Source: Devosia sp. Root635
Lineage (GTDB): Bacteria > Pseudomonadota > Alphaproteobacteria > Rhizobiales > Devosiaceae
DNA: 64,000 nucleotides
Direction: 5' to 3'
Assembly: GCF_001427605.1 (NCBI RefSeq)
Contig: NZ_LMGZ01000001.1
Location: 1 to 64,000, forward strand
Shown: one piece after another, positions 7,892 to 16,570 of the stretch
How positions within the stretch are numbered: position 1 is the stretch's first letter
Layout of the letters: every line of letters begins with the position of its first letter
Position numbers and translations under genes: made by a program
Notes under the pieces: model-generated
What the model was told of the DNA's origin: nothing
Databases searched by the model: none
Seen by the model: the letters and a program-made list of their open reading frames with translations, nothing else

Positions 7892-8383
7892 TCAGAATCC
7901 CAATGTCGATAGCCAGCCCCAGGCGCCTTGCGGGCGAGGATGGTCGTCGCGCCAGGTGCGGGGGGCTTCGAAGTCGCCGGACCAGATGCCCAGGCGGTCG
8001 CGGCGGGCGGCGGCTTCCTCGGTCCAGTAGCGGCCCGAGGCGATGGCGAGGCCTTCGGCGACCATGGTGGTGCCGAGATCGCGGCCGCCGACGCTGCAGG
8101 TGGCGAGGAGCCGGTCATACTGGTCCGTGTCCTCGGGGCGGCAATCGGCGGGGCCGGCGGCCAGCAGGTCCGCCATGCGGTCTCGCGCCACGCGGCCGCA
8201 GGGCCAGGTCCGGCCATCGGCATCGGTGCAGCTCTGCGCCAGTTCGGGGGCATCCAGGCCGAGCAGGCGGATGCGGTCCTCGCCAAGGCGGAAGCTGTCG
8301 CCATCGCTGGCGCGGGCGCGGCCGGAAACCGGCGGTGGCGGGCGATCGAGCGCGGCGGCGACCACGGCGAGGGTGGCCAGCAC
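7892..8383 (-). CDS. Thermonuclease-like (SNase domain) protein
   Basis: A 163-residue protein with one staphylococcal nuclease-like OB-fold domain: ASDGDSFRLGEDRIRLLGLDAPEL near the N-terminus, then GRVARDRMADLL, and later YDRLLATC. The Arg and Asp residues typical of SNase domains are present. The start is uncertain. GTG at 8383 is the first accepted codon, but hydrophobic coding-like sequence continues about 20 codons upstream to an in-frame stop with no ATG, GTG or TTG. The protein is probably exported or membrane-anchored. It could cleave nucleic acid or simply bind it. Confidence 0.78.
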   Translation of the reverse strand: MLATLAVVAAALDRPPPPVSGRARASDGDSFRLGEDRIRLLGLDAPELAQSCTDADGRTWPCGRVARDRMADLLAAGPADCRPEDTDQYDRLLATCSVGGRDLGTTMVAEGLAIASGRYWTEEAAARRDRLGIWSGDFEAPRTWRDDHPRPQGAWGWLSTLGF

Positions 8384-8547
8384 AATGATGGCCAGGACCG
8401 CCCCGCCGGGGCCGCGAAAGATGGTATTGCGCCGGGTTTGTCGCAGCAGGATTTCACCGTCCGTTAACTACGCGCTCGCTAGTGTTGAGCGTAGCGTAGC
8501 GAATGCGTGTTTTGTTCGCATCATTTAGTAACGAGTAACGAGTCCCC

Positions 8548-10074
8548 ATGGCGTCGCAGCCGGCTGTCATCGATGACGTCCGTTCACAGATGGGACGCGA
8601 CGGCAAGCGCACGGCGCAGAAGACCGTGCTGGATGCGCGCCAGCGCCTGACCTCGAGCTCGGGCACGCGCGCCGACTTCGACTTCGAACTGATGCACGAC
8701 TATGCGCAGTCCCGCATCAACGCGGCGCTGCCGATGGCGGCTATCGTGGTCATCCTGTCGGTCGTGTCGAGCCTGTGGGTGCCGGTGGTCTTCACCTCGC
8801 TCTGGGCCGGGCTGGTGATCCTGAGCCTGCTGATCGTCATCCTCATGGCGCGGCGCTTCAAGACCAGCGATCCATCCAAGTTCAATGCCAGCCAGTGGAC
8901 TACGACTTTCGTCGCCGGCGAGCTGGTCTATGGCCTGGCCTGGTCGATGCTGGCCTTGTTCACGCTGGTCGCACAGCCCGAAACGCTGACACCGGTCATG
9001 TTCGCCATGGTGCTGGTGAGCGTGGCAGCCAATGCGGTGGCAACCCACACCCTGCCCCCGGCCACGCTGATGAGCACGCTGCCGGTGACGCTGACGGTTT
9101 CGGCCAATCTCATCGCCCTGGGCGGCACGCTCAACTATACGCTTGGTGCCGTGGCCATCTGCGGCGAAATCTTCTTCGTCTACCTGGCGCGCCAGATGCA
9201 CGGAACCGAGCTCGAAACCATTTCGCACCAGGCGGAAAAGGACGCACTGATCGGCGAACTGGAAGAAGCGCGGCAGATGTCGGACGAAGCCCGGCGGCAT
9301 GCCGAACAGGCCAATATCGCCAAGTCGCAATTCCTCGCCACCATGAGTCATGAGCTGCGCACGCCGCTCAACGCCATTATCGGCTTTTCCGAAGTGCTGA
9401 AATCGGAATTGCTGGGGCCGCACCAGGTGCCGCAATACAAGGAATATGCCGGCGATATCCATGGCAGCGGGCAGCATTTGCTGAACCTGATCAACGAGCT
9501 GCTGGACCTCAGCCGCATCGAGGCGGGCAAGTATGAGCTCAACGAGGAAGTGGTGTCGCTGGTCGATATCGCCGAGGATTGCCGCCGCATGATGGAGCTG
9601 CGCGCCAAATCCAAGGGTATCGAGCTGGTCTACAATGTCGGCAACAACCTGCCCAAGCTATGGGGCGACGAGCGCGCTATCCGCCAGGTGGTGCTGAACC
9701 TGCTCAGCAATGCCATCAAGTTCACGCCGCAGCATGGCAAGATCGTGCTGGTGGTGACGCGGAGCGGCGATGGCGGGCAGTTCATTTCGGTCAAGGATAA
9801 CGGGCCCGGCATTCCCGAGGACGAAATCGAGACGGTGCTGTCGTCCTTCGGCCAGGGCTCGCTGGCGCAGAAGACCGCCGAACAGGGCGCAGGCCTGGGC
9901 CTGCCCATCGTGCAGAAGATCATGGAGCTGCATCAGGGACGGTTCGACCTGTTCAGCAAGCTGCGCTTCGGCACCGAGGTCATCGCCACCTTCCCGCGGG
10001 CGCGGGTGATGGATGCGCTGGCGCCGGTGGTGGAGAAGCGCAACAAGCTCGAGATTTTCTCGCAGGCCGGCTGA
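8548..10074 (+). CDS. Membrane sensor histidine kinase (DivJ/PleC/PdhS-like core)
   Basis: A 508-residue kinase. Several hydrophobic segments between residues 58 and 215 form a multi-spanning input region with no recognised sensor domain. A coiled linker is followed by the HisKA domain with phospho-acceptor His268 in SHELRTPLNAIIGF. The HATPase_c domain has N box NLLSNAIKF, DNGPGIP and GAGLGLP. The text around the H box (GFSEVLKSELLG, then HLLNLINELLDLSRIEAGKY) is the style of the alphaproteobacterial kinases acting on DivK and PleD. No response regulator is adjacent, so it is an orphan kinase. Confidence 0.9.
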   Translation: MASQPAVIDDVRSQMGRDGKRTAQKTVLDARQRLTSSSGTRADFDFELMHDYAQSRINAALPMAAIVVILSVVSSLWVPVVFTSLWAGLVILSLLIVILMARRFKTSDPSKFNASQWTTTFVAGELVYGLAWSMLALFTLVAQPETLTPVMFAMVLVSVAANAVATHTLPPATLMSTLPVTLTVSANLIALGGTLNYTLGAVAICGEIFFVYLARQMHGTELETISHQAEKDALIGELEEARQMSDEARRHAEQANIAKSQFLATMSHELRTPLNAIIGFSEVLKSELLGPHQVPQYKEYAGDIHGSGQHLLNLINELLDLSRIEAGKYELNEEVVSLVDIAEDCRRMMELRAKSKGIELVYNVGNNLPKLWGDERAIRQVVLNLLSNAIKFTPQHGKIVLVVTRSGDGGQFISVKDNGPGIPEDEIETVLSSFGQGSLAQKTAEQGAGLGLPIVQKIMELHQGRFDLFSKLRFGTEVIATFPRARVMDALAPVVEKRNKLEIFSQAG

Positions 10075-10113
10075 GGCCGCTTCATCGCTCCTCCTGACGC
10101 ACGGTGAATAGCC

Positions 10114-11136
10114 TTACCCCTCCTTGCCGCTGACGGCGGCGCTTTCGAAGGTGGCCATATTGTTGTGGAGGTGGAGGGCGGTCTTGGCCAGTACAGCGGC
10201 CAGGGCGGCGCCGCTGCCTTCGCCGAGACGCATGCCGAGATCGAGCAGCCCTTTCTGGCCCATGGCATCCAAGGCGCGGGCATGGCCGGATTCAGCCGAG
10301 ACATGGGCGAAGAGGCAATGGTCTATGGCGGCGGGATTGACGGCATGGGCGATGGCGGCGGCCGCGGTGGCGACGAAGCCATCGACGATGACTGGCACTT
10401 TCTGGTGGCGGGCGGCGATGAGGGCGCCCAGCATGGCGGCGATTTCGCGACCCCCGAGGCGGGCGAGGACAGCCAGGGGGTGATCCAGCTCGCCGGCGTG
10501 GCGCGCCAGGGCGCGGTCGACAGCGTCGGCCTTGCGGGTGAGGCCGGCATCGTCGACGCCGGTGCCGCGGCCGACCCAGTCGCTGCCGGTGCCGCCATAA
10601 AGGGCAGCATAGAGGGCAGCGGCAACCGTGGTGTTGCCGATACCCATTTCGCCGATGCAGATCAGGTCGGGCTTACCGGCAATGGCTTCCATGCCATAGG
10701 CGATCGTGGCGGCGCACATCTTGTCGTCGAGCGCCGGTTCGAGGGTGATGTCGCCGGTGGGGAGTTCCAGGGCCAGTTCGAACACGCGCAGGTTGATTTC
10801 GTGCAGCGCACAAATCTGGGAGATGGCGGCGCCGCCATTGGTGAAGTTGGCGACCATCTGGGCCGTCACCTCGCGCGGGAAGGCGGAGACGCCCTGATCG
10901 GTGACGCCGTGATTGCCGGCGAAAATGGTGACCATGGGATTGTCGAGCCGGGGCTGCGCCCTACCCTGCCAACGCGCGAGGAATTCCACAAGACCCTCCA
11001 GCGCGCCGAGCGAGCCGGCCGGCTTGGTGAGCTGTGCGTCTCGGGCGCGGACGGCCGCGACGGCGGCCTCGTCACCATCGGGCGGCAGCGTCAGGAGCTC
11101 GATGACATCGGCATAGGCGGGGCTGAGCGGGGGCAT
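10114..11136 (-). CDS. cobT: Nicotinate-nucleotide--dimethylbenzimidazole phosphoribosyltransferase
   Basis: Makes alpha-ribazole 5'-phosphate from nicotinate mononucleotide and dimethylbenzimidazole for the lower ligand of cobalamin. The 340-residue protein has the family features: TKPAGSLGALE near residue 37, FAGNHGV near residue 72, GEMGIGNTT near residue 162, and the C-terminal GMRLGEGSGA with the catalytic Glu. It is divergent from cobS with a 48-base gap, so the two nucleotide-loop genes probably share a promoter region. No B12 riboswitch consensus is visible in that short gap. Confidence 0.96.
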   Translation of the reverse strand: MPPLSPAYADVIELLTLPPDGDEAAVAAVRARDAQLTKPAGSLGALEGLVEFLARWQGRAQPRLDNPMVTIFAGNHGVTDQGVSAFPREVTAQMVANFTNGGAAISQICALHEINLRVFELALELPTGDITLEPALDDKMCAATIAYGMEAIAGKPDLICIGEMGIGNTTVAAALYAALYGGTGSDWVGRGTGVDDAGLTRKADAVDRALARHAGELDHPLAVLARLGGREIAAMLGALIAARHQKVPVIVDGFVATAAAAIAHAVNPAAIDHCLFAHVSAESGHARALDAMGQKGLLDLGMRLGEGSGAALAAVLAKTALHLHNNMATFESAAVSGKEG

Positions 11137-11184
11137 GGCGAGTCGGCCTGATTTTGGCTAGGAAGGACGCGACCTTGTTGCCGA

Positions 11185-12033
11185 TTGCAGGACGAAAAGC
11201 AATTGAACGCCGATGAACCTTCCGTCGAACCGGCCGAACCGAGCAGCCCGCGCGCGCCTGCCGGCGGCATCGGGTTGCGTGATGATTTCATCATGGCCCT
11301 GCGCTTCTTCTCGCGGCTGCCGACGGGGGATTCACCGCACCAGACGCCCGACCTGGGGCGGATCGCCATGGCGCTGCCGCTGGCCAGCGCGGTCATCGGT
11401 ATCGGGCCGGCATTGCTGCTGATCGGCGGGGCGCTGGTCGGGCTGCCGAGCTATTTCGCAGCGGCTTTGGCGGTAGGCGCCATGGCGATATCAAGCGGCG
11501 CCATGGCCGAGGATGCGCTGGCCGATGCCGCCGACGGGCTGTTCGGTGGGCATAGCGTGGAGCGGCGGCTGGAGATCATGAAGGACAGCCGGCACGGCAC
11601 CTATGGGGTGGCGGCACTCTGCCTGTTCCTGCTGTTGCGGGTGACGGCGCTGGGGGCCGTGGCGGCGATCAATCCGCTGGCGGCGGGGGCGATCTGGCTG
11701 GCCGCCAGCATTGTCGGACGCTCGGGCGCGCTGTGGGTGGCGGTGGCGCTGCCGCCGGCGCGGGCCGAGGGCGCATCGGCGACGGCGGGGCGGCTGCCGA
11801 TGCGGGGCTTTGCGGTGGGCGCGGTGTTTGCAGCGCTATTGTTGTTCCTGCTGGGCGGGCCAGCGACGAGCCTGACAGGACTTGGCGCGTCGCTACTGCT
11901 GGCCGTGAGCGTGATCGCCGGCTGGACGGTGCTATGCCGGCGACTGGTGGGCGGGCAGACGGGCGACCTGATCGGGGCGTTGGGGGCGCTGGTGGAGATC
12001 GCGGTGCTGGCCGGGCTGTTGCCATTCGCGTGA
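11185..12033 (+). CDS. cobS: Adenosylcobinamide-GDP ribazoletransferase (cobalamin synthase)
   Basis: An integral membrane enzyme that joins adenosyl-GDP-cobinamide and alpha-ribazole in the last steps of cobalamin synthesis. FFSRLPTG near residue 42, EDALADAADGLFGG near residue 111 (acidic metal-binding motif) and KDSRHGTYG are the CobS signatures, followed by several membrane helices. At 282 residues it is longer than usual because of about 35 Pro/Glu-rich N-terminal residues starting at a TTG. Starts near 11275 (TTG) or 11293 (ATG) would give the usual length. It lies opposite cobT, its pathway partner. Confidence 0.94.
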   Translation: MQDEKQLNADEPSVEPAEPSSPRAPAGGIGLRDDFIMALRFFSRLPTGDSPHQTPDLGRIAMALPLASAVIGIGPALLLIGGALVGLPSYFAAALAVGAMAISSGAMAEDALADAADGLFGGHSVERRLEIMKDSRHGTYGVAALCLFLLLRVTALGAVAAINPLAAGAIWLAASIVGRSGALWVAVALPPARAEGASATAGRLPMRGFAVGAVFAALLLFLLGGPATSLTGLGASLLLAVSVIAGWTVLCRRLVGGQTGDLIGALGALVEIAVLAGLLPFA

Positions 12034-12124
12034 GGGAACCTTCGGCCGGTTGCGGCCTTGAAAATGCCGTGGGCGATGCCTTTATCGTCCGGATGGACAA
12101 GACGAAGCACATGGAGGCGCGGGC

Positions 12125-12811
12125 ATGATCTTCATCGGCATTGCGCTAGTCATCGCGGTTGGCATTGCTCTACTCATCAGCGCCGATGCCGGCAGCATGG
12201 TGGGGCTGACGCAGGCACAGACGGCGCAACTGGTGCCGCTGCTGGTGATCCTCATCGTGTTCGCGGGCGGGCTGTTCACGCGGCGGCGCAAGGCTTCGGA
12301 ACTGGTCGGCAGCGTGCTGCTGTGGGTCGGCATCTTCGGGGTCGCGGCGCTGACCTATGCCTATCGGGACGAGTTGACGGGCGTGGCGGCGCGCATTGCC
12401 GGAGAATTCCGTCCGGGTGTAGCCGTAGTCGATGCCGAGGCCGGCAGCGCCACGTTCCGGCGCGGCATGGGCGGGCATTTCGAGATCAATGCCACGGTCA
12501 ACGGCCATACGACGCCGATGATCTTCGACACCGGCGCCAGCGCGGTGGTGCTGACCATTGCCGATGCCAAGGCGGCGGGCATCAATACGAAGGGGCTGGC
12601 CTTCACCATTCCGGTATCGACGGCCAATGGCACCGGGCGGGCGGCGCGGGTGCGGCTCGACCGGATCGAGGTGGGCGGTATCGTGCGCGAGGGTGTGGCG
12701 GCCTTCGTCACGGAGACCGGCGCGCTGGATACGAGCCTCTTGGGCATGACGTTCCTGGAAACGCTCAGCCGCTACAGTGTGACGCAGAATTCGCTGGAGC
12801 TGCTGGATTGA
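12125..12811 (+). CDS. Membrane-anchored retropepsin-like aspartic protease (TIGR02281 type)
   Basis: A 228-residue protein with hydrophobic segments at about residues 3-20, 36-51 and 61-79, followed by a single clan AA aspartic protease domain. The active site is FDTGAS with Asp135. The single Asp means the enzyme must act as a dimer, as in retropepsins. The family is widespread in alphaproteobacteria with largely unknown substrates. The catalytic domain probably faces the periplasm. It starts 91 bases after cobS in the same direction and may be co-transcribed. A palindromic repeat follows its stop codon. Confidence 0.88.
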   Translation: MIFIGIALVIAVGIALLISADAGSMVGLTQAQTAQLVPLLVILIVFAGGLFTRRRKASELVGSVLLWVGIFGVAALTYAYRDELTGVAARIAGEFRPGVAVVDAEAGSATFRRGMGGHFEINATVNGHTTPMIFDTGASAVVLTIADAKAAGINTKGLAFTIPVSTANGTGRAARVRLDRIEVGGIVREGVAAFVTETGALDTSLLGMTFLETLSRYSVTQNSLELLD

Positions 12812-12823
12812 GTGCCATCGTGG

Positions 12824-12958
12824 CACGCCCTCGTGGTTCGAGGCTCGCAAGGGCTCGCACCTCACCATGAGGTCTACTAAGCCATCCAGTCCAGCCGGTA
12901 CACCAGTAGCCCTCATGGTGAGGTGCGCTTCTTCAGCGCCTCGAACCACGAGGGCGTG
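12824..12958. repeat. Palindromic intergenic repeat between convergent genes
   Basis: Left arm 12824-12872 and right arm 12911-12958 are near-perfect reverse complements. Shared words include CACGCCCTCGTGGTTCGAGG and CACCTCACCATGAGG, with a short divergent stretch between them. It lies between the ends of the protease gene and dusA, where it could act as a bidirectional terminator. I recall similar words from intergenic DNA of other Hyphomicrobiales, but I could not check this. Confidence 0.85.
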
Positions 12959-12967
12959 GCATCTGCC

Positions 12968-13990
12968 TCAGCTCGCTTCGGCGAGACGGGGGCGGGTGAC
13001 GGCTTCGAGGGCACGGAACATCACCGAGGAGTCGGCGCCAGGCTTGCAGGCGTCGACGCTGAGGATCTGGCGGAACTGGCGGGCACCGGGCAGACCGTTG
13101 GCGAGGCCGAGCATGTGGCGGGCGATATTGTTGATGCGCGTACCTTCGGCCGCCTCACGGTCGGCATAGTCGGCCATGGCCTGCATGATCGCTTCGAGCG
13201 TGGGAACAGCGGTGGTGGCGCCGAAGAAGCGGCGGTCGACTTCGGCCAGCAGCATGGGGCTGTGATAGGCGGCGCGGCCGAGCATGACGCCATCCATATG
13301 CGCCATTTCGGCTTCGGCGGCTTCGAGGGTTTCGAGGCCGCCATTGATCATCACCGGCAGCGGCGCGAGGCGGGCGCGCAGGCGATGCACGCGCTCATAA
13401 TCGAGCGGCGGAATGGTGCGGTTTTCCTTGGGGGAAAGGCCCTTGAGCCAGGCCTTGCGGGCATGGACATAGAGCGCATCGACGCCGGATGCGACCATGG
13501 CGTCGGCAAAACGATCGAGGCTTTCTTCGGTATCCTGATCGTCGATGCCGATGCGGCATTTGACGGTGACCGGGCGCGTGGTGACCTCGCGCATGGCGCG
13601 CACGCAATCGGCCACGAGCTCAGGCTCGGCCATGAGGCAGGCGCCGAAGCGGCCTGACTGTACGCGGTCGGAGGGGCAGCCGACATTGAGGTTGATCTCG
13701 GCATAGTCGTAGTCTTCGGCCAGACTGATAGCCTGGGCCAGCTCGGCCGGATCGGAGCCGCCCAGTTGCAGAGCAACGGGCGCTTCCTCTTCATTGAGGC
13801 GCAGGTGGCGGTGGGCATCGCCATGCACGATGGCCGCGGCCGTAATCATCTCGGTGAACAGCAGGGCTTCGCGCGTGAGCAGCCGATGCAGATAGCGGCA
13901 ATGTCGATCCGTCCAGTCGATCATAGGCGCCACCGAAAAGCGGCGGGCGCGATTCAGGGCGGCTGTTTGTGCGGTATCGATGCCTGGCAC
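12968..13990 (-). CDS. dusA: tRNA-dihydrouridine(20/20a) synthase
   Basis: An FMN enzyme that reduces uridine 20/20a in the tRNA D-loop. Family motifs are RFSVAPMIDWTDRHCR, NLNVGCPSDRVQSGRFGACLM with the catalytic Cys, KCRIGID, YVHARKAWLKGLSPKENR and INGG. The length from the GTG at 13990 is 340 residues, normal for DusA. The frame also stays open to 14086, but that extension overlaps the upstream gene by 41 bases and does not look conserved. It is the last gene of the leftward run, 55 bases after the FAH-family gene, and is probably not part of that pathway. Confidence 0.93.
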   Translation of the reverse strand: MPGIDTAQTAALNRARRFSVAPMIDWTDRHCRYLHRLLTREALLFTEMITAAAIVHGDAHRHLRLNEEEAPVALQLGGSDPAELAQAISLAEDYDYAEINLNVGCPSDRVQSGRFGACLMAEPELVADCVRAMREVTTRPVTVKCRIGIDDQDTEESLDRFADAMVASGVDALYVHARKAWLKGLSPKENRTIPPLDYERVHRLRARLAPLPVMINGGLETLEAAEAEMAHMDGVMLGRAAYHSPMLLAEVDRRFFGATTAVPTLEAIMQAMADYADREAAEGTRINNIARHMLGLANGLPGARQFRQILSVDACKPGADSSVMFRALEAVTRPRLAEAS

Positions 13991-14045
13991 GGTTTGGGGT
14001 GCGCTCCATTTTATGGCCGAGCGGGTCGGATGCGGCGCACCTATA

Positions 14046-14906
14046 CTATACGAGCGGGGCGGCACCAAGTTCGGCGGCGATGACATTGCCGAGAAGGCCG
14101 ATGCCGGGGATTTCGACCTCTACCCGGTCGCCCGGCTTGAGCCATCGTGGCGGCTTTTGCGCAAAGCCGACGCCCTCGGGCGTGCCGGTGGCAATGACAT
14201 CGCCGGGGGCGAGCGCGACGAAGCCCGAAATGTAGGCCAGCAGCGCCGCGCAATCAAAGATCATGTCGCGGGTAAAGCCATGCTGGACAAGCTCGCCATT
14301 GACCCGCGTCAGCACCTGCAGAGCCTGTGGATCGGGCACCTCGTCGGCCGTTACCATGACCGGACCAAAGGCGCCGGTGGCCGCAAAGTTCTTTCCGGCC
14401 AGCAGGGAGTGGCCGAACTGGTAGTCGCGCACCGAGCCGTCGTTGAAGCAGGTATAGCCGGCGATGTGCCCAAGGGCTTCCGACGCGGGAATATGGCGGC
14501 CGGCTTTGCCGATGATGATGGCGAGTTCGCCTTCATAGTCGAAATCCGACGAGAGACGCGGCAGGATCATGGGTTGGTGGTGGCCAACCAGGGTTTCGGT
14601 GAAGCGGGCGAAGAGATTGGGGAAGCTGGCCGGCTTATCGCCGCTTTCGGCCGCGTGGGCGGCATAGTTCTTGCCGACGCAGATGACCTTGCCCGGATTC
14701 GGGATGACCGGAAGGTAGGTGAGGCCATCGAAGGGAAGCATCTCGCCGCCTTCGGCTACGGCGACCTGGTTCAGCGCATCGCCCTCCAAGGCGTGGCGCA
14801 GAGAGGGGAAGCGCTGCTGCCACGCGCCGGACACCAGTTGCAGGCCGTCGGGGCGCATGATGCCATAGCGTGGGCCATGGGCCGTTGAAACGCTGGCGAA
14901 CTTCAT
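14046..14906 (-). CDS. Fumarylacetoacetate hydrolase (FAH) family protein
   Basis: A 286-residue enzyme of the FAH superfamily, which hydrolyses or decarboxylates acylpyruvate-type and 2,4-diketo acids using a divalent metal. NPGKVICVGKNYAAHAAE starts the catalytic domain near residue 70. DYEGELAIIIGKAGR gives the conserved acidic metal ligands, and GDVIATGTPEGVG closes it. In sugar-acid pathways such enzymes split 2,4-diketo-3-deoxy acids. Its start overlaps the stop of the DhaK-DhaL gene upstream (ATGA), so it is in the catabolic operon. The exact substrate is inferred, not shown. Confidence 0.93.
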   Translation of the reverse strand: MKFASVSTAHGPRYGIMRPDGLQLVSGAWQQRFPSLRHALEGDALNQVAVAEGGEMLPFDGLTYLPVIPNPGKVICVGKNYAAHAAESGDKPASFPNLFARFTETLVGHHQPMILPRLSSDFDYEGELAIIIGKAGRHIPASEALGHIAGYTCFNDGSVRDYQFGHSLLAGKNFAATGAFGPVMVTADEVPDPQALQVLTRVNGELVQHGFTRDMIFDCAALLAYISGFVALAPGDVIATGTPEGVGFAQKPPRWLKPGDRVEVEIPGIGLLGNVIAAELGAAPLV

Positions 14907-16570
14907 TGGGAGGCCTCCGCCAGAGCCTGCAGCCAGATGGCGACCGCCACGGCGCCACCATCGGGCGTGCCAATGGCGCGCTCGCCGAGATAGCTGGCGC
15001 GACCGAGCGCGGGGTGCATGGCACTGGTGGCTTCGGCGCCGGTTTCGGCCGCAGCCGCCATGCCGGCCAGATCGGCCCCTGCCCGCCCGGCCGCGAGGGC
15101 GGGCAGCAGCGCATCGACCATGGTGCGGTCGCCTGCCCTTGCCCCGCCCAGCTCGGTGATGGCGGCAATGGCGGCCTCAAGGGCGCCGAGCCAGTCGGAC
15201 GCAAGCGGTTCCGGCAAATCGCGCAACCGGGCCGAGGCCCGCAACAATGCGGTGGCGTAGAAGGGGCCGGAACTGCCAGCGATGGCCCGGCGGAGCGCAT
15301 TGCCCAGATCAGCCAGCAGGCGGCTCGGATTGGCAAAGCTGTCGTTCGGCAGGGCACGGATAGCGGCAGCGCCGCGGGCCATGCTGGCGCCGAGATCGCC
15401 GTCGCCTGCCCTGGCATCGAGATCGGTCAGGCGGTCTTCGGCCGCTTCCAGCGCCTGGGCGATGGCCAGAGCCAGCGTTCGCAGCGTCTGTGTCAGCGGA
15501 CCGGGAATGCCGGGCAGTACGGCAAGAGGCGGCGCAGCAGCCACCACGGCACGCCGGGCGGCTATGCGGCCGCTGCCCGGCCAGACGGGTATGTCGGCAG
15601 CGGCGTCGAACAGCGCGTCGCGCTGCGCGTCGAGCGGCAGCAGCGTCAGCGAACAGCCGGGCATTTCGATCGCGGTCATGAAATTGCCCGACCAGGCCCG
15701 TTCGACGACCAGGCCCCGGCGGCGCAAATCCGCCAGCGCGGCGCGCGCGACAATGGCCAGCTCCATCGGGGCAGTGCCGCCAAGACCGTTGACCAGCAGG
15801 GCAACGCGGGCACCGGACACCAACGCCAGGTCCGAGACGATGGTATCGAGCAGCGCTTCGACTATGGCGTCGGCGCTGCGGATGGTGGTGCGCTCGACAC
15901 CCTTTTCACCATGGATGCCGAGGCCGAATTCGATCTCGCTTTCACCCAGCTCGAAGCCGGGGACGCCGGCGGCCGGGACGATGCAGGCACCCAGTCCCAC
16001 CCCCATCGAACCCAGATCGGCGGCGGCGCGGCGGGCGATGTCGGCCACTTCGGCCAGCGAACGACCGGCCTCGGCGGCGGCGCCGGCCAGCTTGTGGACC
16101 AGCACGGCGCCGGCAATGCCGCGGCGGCGCTCGCGCTTGACCAGTGCGCGCAATGAGACGTCATCGGCGACGACGACGATTTCGACCGGGATGCCCTGCT
16201 GCCGTGCCAGTTCGGCGGCCAGCCCGAAATTGAGCCGGTCACCGGTATAGTTCTTGACCACCAGCAGGGCGCCGGCCGGGCCGGACACGGCCAGGATGGC
16301 CGCGAGCACAGCGTCGGTCGAGGGCGAGGTGAACACATCGCCGGCAATGGCCGCGGTCAGCATGCCCATGCCGACATAGCCGGCATGGGCCGGTTCATGG
16401 CCACTGCCGCCGCCCGACAGGATTGCCACCTTGCGCTGGGCCGGTGGCGGCAGCTCGCGGCGGATGACGACGTTCTCGGCCTCCAGCAGCGCCAGGCCGG
16501 GCGCGAGATCGACAGTTCCTTCGAGCAGTTCCCGCACCAGGTGATGGGGATCGTTGATGAGCTTCTTCAT
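14903..16570 (-). CDS. Fused DhaK-DhaL dihydroxyacetone kinase family protein
   Basis: A 555-residue ATP-dependent kinase of the single-chain dihydroxyacetone kinase family, acting on ketotriose or ketotetrose-like substrates. The N-terminal DhaK domain carries GGGSGHEPAHAGYVGMGML and the substrate-binding His220 in FGLGIHGEKG. The C-terminal DhaL nucleotide domain begins near residue 360 and carries DLDARAGDGDLGASMARG. The start is the ATG at 16570, overlapping the Fe-ADH stop (ATGA). A longer open frame upstream is antisense-like coding and was rejected. Some family members phosphorylate erythrulose, so the substrate here is open. Confidence 0.92.
   Translation of the reverse strand: MKKLINDPHHLVRELLEGTVDLAPGLALLEAENVVIRRELPPPAQRKVAILSGGGSGHEPAHAGYVGMGMLTAAIAGDVFTSPSTDAVLAAILAVSGPAGALLVVKNYTGDRLNFGLAAELARQQGIPVEIVVVADDVSLRALVKRERRRGIAGAVLVHKLAGAAAEAGRSLAEVADIARRAAADLGSMGVGLGACIVPAAGVPGFELGESEIEFGLGIHGEKGVERTTIRSADAIVEALLDTIVSDLALVSGARVALLVNGLGGTAPMELAIVARAALADLRRRGLVVERAWSGNFMTAIEMPGCSLTLLPLDAQRDALFDAAADIPVWPGSGRIAARRAVVAAAPPLAVLPGIPGPLTQTLRTLALAIAQALEAAEDRLTDLDARAGDGDLGASMARGAAAIRALPNDSFANPSRLLADLGNALRRAIAGSSGPFYATALLRASARLRDLPEPLASDWLGALEAAIAAITELGGARAGDRTMVDALLPALAAGRAGADLAGMAAAAETGAEATSAMHPALGRASYLGERAIGTPDGGAVAVAIWLQALAEASQ

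Noticed and set aside
11137..11184. Cobalamin riboswitch between cobT and cobS
   Set aside because: The gap is only 48 bases, too short for a B12 riboswitch of about 200 bases, and the B12-box word was not found.
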